From Amycolatopsis thermalba (GTDB taxonomy: Bacteria > Actinomycetota > Actinomycetes > Mycobacteriales > Pseudonocardiaceae): a stretch of 64,000 nucleotides of DNA. The notes under the pieces are model-generated. The model did no database searches, was not told where the DNA came from, and saw only the letters and a program-made list of their open reading frames with translations. The stretch is taken from positions 1-64,000 of the forward strand of contig NZ_PQHW01000025.1 in the NCBI RefSeq assembly GCF_003385215.1. Reading direction: 5' to 3'. The position numbers were made by a program, and so were the translations under genes. The first letter of the stretch is position 1. Every line of letters begins with the position of its first letter. Positions 59,229 to 64,000 of the stretch are shown one piece after another.

Positions 59229-60607
59229 TTCCCGGGCTCCCCCACGACGACGCCGCCGAGCGCGGTCAGCTGCGGCGCGAGCGTCTCGGCGTCACCCACC
59301 ACGACGCCGGTGAACCGGGTCGGGGCGAAGAAGTCCAGCGCGGCCTGCGCGACCTCGTCGACGGTGACCGCGGCGACCCGCTCGGGGTGCTCGGCCAGCC
59401 ACTCCGTGCCCAGGCCGGCCGCGGTCAGCGCGGCGAGCTGGCTGGCCAGCCCGGCCTGCGAGGACGTCGCGGTGAGCAGCGAGCCGACGGCGTACTGGCG
59501 CACCGACTCGACCTCCTCGGCCGTCGGCGGCACGACCGTGAGCCTGCCCAGCTCGTAGCGGGTCTCCAGCAGCGCGGCCGCGGTGACCTCGTTCGCGGTG
59601 TCCGCGTCGACCCCGACCGTCGCGGTGGTGCCGGTGAACTCGAACCCGGAGTGCGCGCTGTAGGTGTAACCCTTGTCCTCGCGGATGTTCTCCACCAGCC
59701 GCGAGGAGAAGTAGCCACCGTAGGTCAGGTTCGCCAGCTGCAGCGCGGCGTAGCGCGGGTCGGTGCGCGGCAGGGACTCCGCGATGAGCCGGATCTGCGA
59801 CTGCACCGCCCCGGCCCGCGGCACCAGCAGCAGGTCACCGCCGGTCACCTCGGGCAGGCCGGGCATCGCCACCGCGGACGCCTCCGACGACCAGCCGCCC
59901 AGCACGCGCTCGACGTCCCCGGCGATCTTCTCCGGGTCGATGTCGCCGACGATCACCAGCACCGAACCACGCGGCAGCACCGCGGCGGTGTGCAGCGCGC
60001 GGACGGCCTCGGGCGTGACCTGCTCGACATCGGCGGCCTGCGGGACCTCCCGGGTCGCCGGGTGGTCGCCGTAGACGTGCCTGAGCAGCGCCTCGCGGGC
60101 GATCACCCGCGGCTGCGTGCGGGACACGGCCAGCCGCTCGACCAGCCGCGCCGACTCGCGCGCCACCTCGTCGTCCACATAGGACGCCGCGGTGAGCGCG
60201 TCGGCGAGCACGTCCAGCAGCGTCGGCAGGCCGGCGGCCAGGCCGTTGCCGGAGATGGTCAGCCGCTCCGGGTCGACCACGGTGTCCAGCTCGCCGCCGA
60301 TCAGCGCCAGCTCGGTGTCGATCTCGATGCGGTCGCGCCGGGCGGTGCCGGTGAGCATCGTCTCGGCGAGCACCTCCGCGGTGGCCGCGTGCAGCGGCGC
60401 GGTGCCGCCGAACGGGATCCGCAGGCGCAGCTCCACCAGCGGCACGGTCGGCTTGCGGACCGCGAGCAGGCGCAGGCCGCTGGGCAGCACGGTGTCCACA
60501 TGGGACAGGTCCGCGGCGGCCTTCTGCGCACCCAGCTCCGGGACCGGGCGCGGCCCGGTGGCGGTGCGGCCGATCTCCTCGGCGCTGCGGTGTCCGGCGG
60601 TTGTCAC
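59225..60607 (-). CDS. M16 peptidase-like subunit, non-catalytic
   Basis: A 460-residue insulinase-family protein without the HxxEH zinc motif in the first domain (the matching region reads PFGGTAPLHAATAEVLAETML). It retains the partner Arg/Tyr region SRLVENIREDKGYTYSAHS (about 340-358) typical of the non-catalytic subunit. It should pair with the HxxEH-bearing neighbour. GTGA overlaps on both sides indicate a coupled three-gene operon with the partner and nudC. Confidence 0.9.
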   Translation of the reverse strand: MTTAGHRSAEEIGRTATGPRPVPELGAQKAAADLSHVDTVLPSGLRLLAVRKPTVPLVELRLRIPFGGTAPLHAATAEVLAETMLTGTARRDRIEIDTELALIGGELDTVVDPERLTISGNGLAAGLPTLLDVLADALTAASYVDDEVARESARLVERLAVSRTQPRVIAREALLRHVYGDHPATREVPQAADVEQVTPEAVRALHTAAVLPRGSVLVIVGDIDPEKIAGDVERVLGGWSSEASAVAMPGLPEVTGGDLLLVPRAGAVQSQIRLIAESLPRTDPRYAALQLANLTYGGYFSSRLVENIREDKGYTYSAHSGFEFTGTTATVGVDADTANEVTAAALLETRYELGRLTVVPPTAEEVESVRQYAVGSLLTATSSQAGLASQLAALTAAGLGTEWLAEHPERVAAVTVDEVAQAALDFFAPTRFTGVVVGDAETLAPQLTALGGVVVGEPGK

Positions 60608-61881
60608 TTCGCTCCCCCTTCGGGCTCGACGAGCAGGACCGCGCGCGAGTCGGGCCGCAGCGCCTTGGCGGCGGCGGCCACGTCCTCGCTGGTGACGGCC
60701 GCCATCCGGTCCGGCAGCCGGGACACCAGCGTCGGGTCCCCGTAGAGCAGTTCGAACGCGCCGAGCGACAGCGTCCGGGACATCAGCCGGTCGTGCTCGG
60801 CGTGCAGGCTCGCGCTCCAGCGCGCGGTCACCTTGGCCAGTTCCTGGGCGTCCGGCGGCGTGGCCGCCAGCTTCTCCAGCTCCTCGTCGATCGCGGTCAG
60901 CACCCGCTCCGCGGAGACGTCCGGCGAGTGGATGGCGGTGATCGAGAAGGTGTCCGGGTCGCGCGCCTCGAACGGGCCGAACAGGCCGGCGCCCGCGCCG
61001 ATGTCGGTGACCAGCGGTTCGCGGTGCACCAGCCGCTGCTGCAGCCGGGAGCCGTCGCCGTCGGTCAGCACCCCGGCCAGCACCAGGTTGGCGAGGTAGG
61101 CGTCCAGCTCGCCGACGGGGTCCGGCAACCGGTACCCGACGGCGAGCGCGGGCAGCGGCGCGTGCGGGTCGGTGTGGTGGCCGCGGACCTCACCGGACGG
61201 CGGCGGCTCGGCGAACGAGCGCTTCGGCGGCGCCGGGCGGTGCGGCACGTCGCCGAAGTGCTTCTCGATCAGCTCGCGGGCCCGGTCCGGCTCGACGTCA
61301 CCGGCGACGGTGAGCACCGCGTTGGCCGGCGAGTAGTAGGTGTCGAAGAAGGCCGCGCAGTCGTCCAGGCCGGCCTGCTCCAGGTCGGTGAAGTCGCCGT
61401 AGCCGTTGTGCGCGTTGGGGAACGTCGAGTACAGCACCGGCGGCAGGAGGATCCACGGGAACCCGCCGTAGGGCCGGTTCAGCACGTTGAGGCGGATCTC
61501 CTCCTTGACCACGTCGATCTGGTTGGCGAGGTTCTCCCGCGTCAGCTTCGGCGCGCGCATGCGGTCGGCCTCGAGGAACAGCGCGCGCTCCAGCGCCGCC
61601 GAGGGCAGGACCTCGTAGTAGTCGGTGTAGTCCGGGTGGGTCGACCCGTTGAAGGTGCCGCCGCTGGACTGCACGAGCTTGAAGTGCGCGAGCTTCTCCA
61701 GGCTTTCGCTGCCCTGGAACATCAGGTGCTCGAACAGGTGGGCGAACCCGGTGCGCCCTTCCGGCTCGGAGCGGAAGCCCACGTCGTAGTGCACGGCGAC
61801 GCCGACCACCGGGGCGGTCGGGTCCGGCGCGAGCACTACGCGCAGGCCGTTGTGCAGGGTGAAGCGGGAGGTCTCGGCCAT
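60604..61881 (-). CDS. M16 zinc peptidase, catalytic subunit
   Basis: A 425-residue zinc metalloprotease. The HxxEH motif lies in GFAHLFEHLMFQGSE (about 46-60), and VVKEEIRLNVLNRPYG (about 125) supplies the distal Glu. FTLHNGLRVVLAPDPTAPVVGVAVHYDVG is the usual N-terminus, which fixes the ATG at 61881. TATGGT lies 7 bases before it, suggesting leaderless transcription from a promoter of its own. Confidence 0.92.
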   Translation of the reverse strand: MAETSRFTLHNGLRVVLAPDPTAPVVGVAVHYDVGFRSEPEGRTGFAHLFEHLMFQGSESLEKLAHFKLVQSSGGTFNGSTHPDYTDYYEVLPSAALERALFLEADRMRAPKLTRENLANQIDVVKEEIRLNVLNRPYGGFPWILLPPVLYSTFPNAHNGYGDFTDLEQAGLDDCAAFFDTYYSPANAVLTVAGDVEPDRARELIEKHFGDVPHRPAPPKRSFAEPPPSGEVRGHHTDPHAPLPALAVGYRLPDPVGELDAYLANLVLAGVLTDGDGSRLQQRLVHREPLVTDIGAGAGLFGPFEARDPDTFSITAIHSPDVSAERVLTAIDEELEKLAATPPDAQELAKVTARWSASLHAEHDRLMSRTLSLGAFELLYGDPTLVSRLPDRMAAVTSEDVAAAAKALRPDSRAVLLVEPEGGAK

Positions 61882-61900
61882 GGGCCCCACCATACGGCCA

Positions 61901-63172
61901 TCACGGGGCCGGGGTCCGCCGACGGTCCTGCAGAGCGGCGAGGAATTCACCGAGAGCGAACGCGGTGTCCGGCACCGGCCGTCCGAGGGCGAGCGTGTAG
62001 GGGACGAACCGCTCACCGGCGGGCAGTTCGGCCGGGTCGCGCAGGCGGCGGTCCAGCGTGCGGCCGCGCCGGGTGAGCGCGGGGAGGAACCGCGCGCCGA
62101 GCGCCAGGGCGAGCCCGGCGAGGGTGAGGATCACGCCGAGTTGCGCGTACCCGGTGGTCAGGGCGAGCACGATCGTCAGGAACAGCCCGTAGCAGGCGAT
62201 CCGGATGCCGGCCCGGCGCGCGCGGCCGGGCGGGCGGAGCCAGCCGCGGCGGATCGCGTCGGCGGTCAGGGCTGGCCCGGGATCCTCGCCGGCCAGGACG
62301 CGGCGCTCGAACGCGGTGAGCCGGTCGTCGGGCGGGTGGACCGGTGCGGCGTCCGGCCCGAGGTAGCCGCGGACCGCGAGGTCGACGGCGGTGACGTCGG
62401 CCGGGTTCTCGTTGCGGAGCAAGGCGATGTGCCCGGGCAGGACGCCGTCCGGGGTCGAGAACGGCTCGGCGGTGAACCCGGCGGGCAGCGGCGCGCGGGC
62501 ACGGCGGGCGAGCGCGAGCGACACCGCCCCGGCGAGGAGCAGGAGCCCGAAGGCGACCCACGCCCAGGCGACGGGTGCGGTGAGGACGAACGCGCCGGCC
62601 AGGGTCTTCGCGGGCAGCAGGCGGGCGTTGGCCGGGACCGTGCCCGGCGGGAGATCGACCGCGATGTCCAGCGTCTGGCCCGGCTCCAGGCGCTGACCGG
62701 AGAAGCGGGTCAGGCCGGTCTGGTCGTTCTGGGCGGCGGCGCACCCGGTGCAGCGGACGCCGATCGCGATGCGCGGCGCGGCGAAGCTCGCGCGGACGAG
62801 GGTGCGGGCGGTGTCCCAGCCGTCCAGGGTCCAGGTCACCTCGAGCCGGTCACCCGCGTCCCGGACGGCACCGTCCACTGTGTACCGGATGATCGAGGTG
62901 CCGGGGTTCAGGCGGAGGGTGACGGCCTCGTCGCGCCGCTCGGCCGAGCCGGAGCCCTCGATGCTCAGGTCACGCAGCGTGTAGACCCGGTCGCGGTCGC
63001 CTCCGGCCGGCGTGCGCAGCGGGATGGTGCGGGTGGTGCGGGCGCCGGTGTCGATCGCCTCGACGACCGACAGCGAGCCGTCGGGCTGGAGCCGCATCTC
63101 GACCTCGGCGCTGTTCGGCAGGGCCGGCAGCGGCGGTGTCATCAGCAGGAGGGCGGCGCACAGCCATCGCAC
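61901..63172 (-). CDS. DUF2207-like membrane protein
   Basis: A 423-residue protein: a signal peptide (LCAALLLMTPPLPALPN), an extracytoplasmic beta-rich domain (about 20-185) containing the pair CTGC, then membrane helices at about 192-212 (FVLTAPVAWAWVAFGLLLLAGAVSLAL) and 325-362, with a cytoplasmic segment between. This matches DUF2207 proteins, of unknown function. The Gly/Ser/Cys-rich tail of many members is absent. TAACCT lies 6 bases before the GTG start and overlaps the TetR stop codon. Confidence 0.75.
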   Translation of the reverse strand: MRWLCAALLLMTPPLPALPNSAEVEMRLQPDGSLSVVEAIDTGARTTRTIPLRTPAGGDRDRVYTLRDLSIEGSGSAERRDEAVTLRLNPGTSIIRYTVDGAVRDAGDRLEVTWTLDGWDTARTLVRASFAAPRIAIGVRCTGCAAAQNDQTGLTRFSGQRLEPGQTLDIAVDLPPGTVPANARLLPAKTLAGAFVLTAPVAWAWVAFGLLLLAGAVSLALARRARAPLPAGFTAEPFSTPDGVLPGHIALLRNENPADVTAVDLAVRGYLGPDAAPVHPPDDRLTAFERRVLAGEDPGPALTADAIRRGWLRPPGRARRAGIRIACYGLFLTIVLALTTGYAQLGVILTLAGLALALGARFLPALTRRGRTLDRRLRDPAELPAGERFVPYTLALGRPVPDTAFALGEFLAALQDRRRTPAP

Positions 63173-63181
63173 CCGCGCAGG

Positions 63182-63751
63182 TTAGCGGGCGAGCAGGCGC
63201 GCGATCGCGGCGGTGATGTCGGCGGCGAGCCGGTCGTCCACCGGGGCGTGGCGGCTGAGCAGGCGGTACCACATCGTGCCGAACGCGAAGTCGACGACGA
63301 GCGGGAGCGGGACGTTCTCGGCGAGTTCGCCCGACTCCACGCCGCGCCGGAGGATCTCGCGCAGGGCGTCGCGCCGGGGGCCGATGACGGTGCCCTGCAG
63401 GCGGGCGGACAGGTCGTCGTCGGTCTGGGCGTCGGCCATCAGGCCGATCAGGGCCGGGCCGGTGATCTCGTGGGTGAGTTCGAAGGTGCGCACCAGCACC
63501 CGCTCGACGTCGCGCAGCGTGTCGCCGGTGTTCCGGTCGAGGCCGGGCTCGCGGGTGCGCAGGTCGATGAGGGCGTCGAGGAGGACCTGGGCGCGGTCGG
63601 GCCACCAGCGGTAGACGGTCTGCCGTCCGACGCCGGCCTCGTCGGCGATCGCCTTGATCGTGACCTGCTGGTAGCCGTCCCGGTGGCAGATGCGCAGGGC
63701 GGTGTCCAGGATCGCGCGCCGGGCCTCTTCGCTGCGGGGGCGTCCTCTCAT
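63182..63751 (-). CDS. TetR-family repressor
   Basis: A 189-residue regulator. The HTH (about 10-55) reads ARRAILDTALRICHRDGYQQ and ADEAGVGRQTVYRWWPDRAQVLLDAL. The C-terminal domain (about 75-185) has the TetR_C-like segments typical of small-molecule sensors. It is divergent from an SDR gene, its probable target. The ATG at 63751 follows the MRGRPRSEEAR family start; the longer frame runs into the intergenic operator. Confidence 0.88.
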   Translation of the reverse strand: MRGRPRSEEARRAILDTALRICHRDGYQQVTIKAIADEAGVGRQTVYRWWPDRAQVLLDALIDLRTREPGLDRNTGDTLRDVERVLVRTFELTHEITGPALIGLMADAQTDDDLSARLQGTVIGPRRDALREILRRGVESGELAENVPLPLVVDFAFGTMWYRLLSRHAPVDDRLAADITAAIARLLAR

Positions 63752-63766
63752 GCGCGGCACTTTACA

Positions 63767-63806
63767 AGACACCGTGCCTCGGATATGTTTTCGGCGCATA
63801 GTGTCT
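63767..63806. promoter_or_regulatory. TetR operator candidate
   Basis: AGACAC (63767-63772) and GTGTCT (63801-63806) form an inverted repeat spanning the tetR/SDR intergenic region. The spacer of 28 bases is long for one TetR dimer, so the half-sites may belong to two sites. An AT-rich GGATATGTTTTC lies between them. Confidence 0.35.
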
Positions 63807-63826
63807 CGAAATTGAGGAGAGAGATC

Positions 63827-64000
63827 GTGACCGAACGAGTCGTGATCCTGGGTGGCACCTCCGGCATCGGGCTGGCGACCGCGCACCGGATGCTCGACAG
63901 CGGCCGGGAGGTGATCGTGACCGGGCGCGACGCCGGGAAGCTCGACGCCGCGCTGGCGAAGCTGGGCGACGCGCGGGGCGAGGTCGTGGACGCGCGGGAT
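63827..64000 (+). CDS. Short-chain dehydrogenase/reductase (partial)
   Basis: The first 58 codons of an SDR: VTERVVILGGTSGIGLATAH contains the TGxxxGIG-type cofactor motif (here GGTSGIG), followed by EVIVTGRDAGKLDAAL. GAGGAGAGA lies before the GTG. The gene runs past the right edge. The divergent TetR gene probably controls it. Confidence 0.88.
   Translation, partial: MTERVVILGGTSGIGLATAHRMLDSGREVIVTGRDAGKLDAALAKLGDARGEVVDARD

Overview
The window is high-GC DNA (GTG and TTG starts are common) from an actinomycete, most likely Pseudonocardiaceae and close to Amycolatopsis. Supporting signs are the actinobacterial 16S 5' end, AfsR/SARP and STAND regulators, a SecA2, and a gene order that partly matches Mycobacterium tuberculosis Rv2222c-Rv2236c. 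That shared order is glnA2, a pair of Hip1/CaeA-type hydrolases, panB, RNase H/phosphatase, zinc-ribbon protein, NIF3-like protein, low-MW tyrosine phosphatase, SURF1 and cobD. No species is claimed.

Layout. 1-480: 5' end of a 16S rRNA gene on the minus strand with its leader and promoter. 482-15994: mostly housekeeping genes (glnA2 with an MFS transporter, a GATase/AraC regulator, an LppX-like lipoprotein, two tandem Hip1-like hydrolases, secA2, nadE, DinB, ogt, a racemase-like protein, panB) and a decayed SRPBCC pseudogene. 16.1-24.5 kb: uppP plus a polyamine-type ABC operon with an aminoaldehyde dehydrogenase, divergent from a GntR regulator and a cache-domain protein. 24.5-28.8 kb: an RNB ribonuclease/DUF4326/BtuF-like operon and a MinD/CooC-like ATPase with an SCO5389-family protein.

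28.9-36.6 kb is the most unusual part. Two STAND regulators (a 994-aa SARP and a 679-aa NB-ARC/TPR protein) flank a tightly overlapping three-gene operon: a GT-B/CDP-glycerol-transferase-like protein, a 95-aa protein resembling the C-terminal half of a ribokinase, and a PfkB-family kinase. The operon is preceded by three CAA-centred elements at exact 11-bp spacing, as expected for a SARP site. 36.9-45.5 kb is a seven-gene type-IV-secretion-like cluster (VirB4-, VirB6-, PrgI- and VirB2-like proteins, an NlpC/P60 hydrolase, a VirB8/TcpC-like protein and a Pro/Ala-rich protein) with no visible relaxase, coupling protein or integrase.

46.3-64.0 kb returns to conserved chromosome: SCO6745 family, rnpB, an ArsB/SLC13-type permease, the Rv2228c-Rv2230c-like operon, ptpA-like, fructosamine kinase, SURF1, cobD, a gluconate uptake locus with paired GntR operators, nudC with two M16 peptidases, a DUF2207-like protein, TetR and a partial SDR. 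The region between panB and the RNase H gene, about 31 kb, is extra compared with M. tuberculosis and holds both unusual gene clusters.

Recurring features: many genes have a TANNNT-type hexamer 6-7 bases before the start codon, which suggests leaderless transcripts, and several intergenic spaces hold GC-rich tandem or degenerate repeats.
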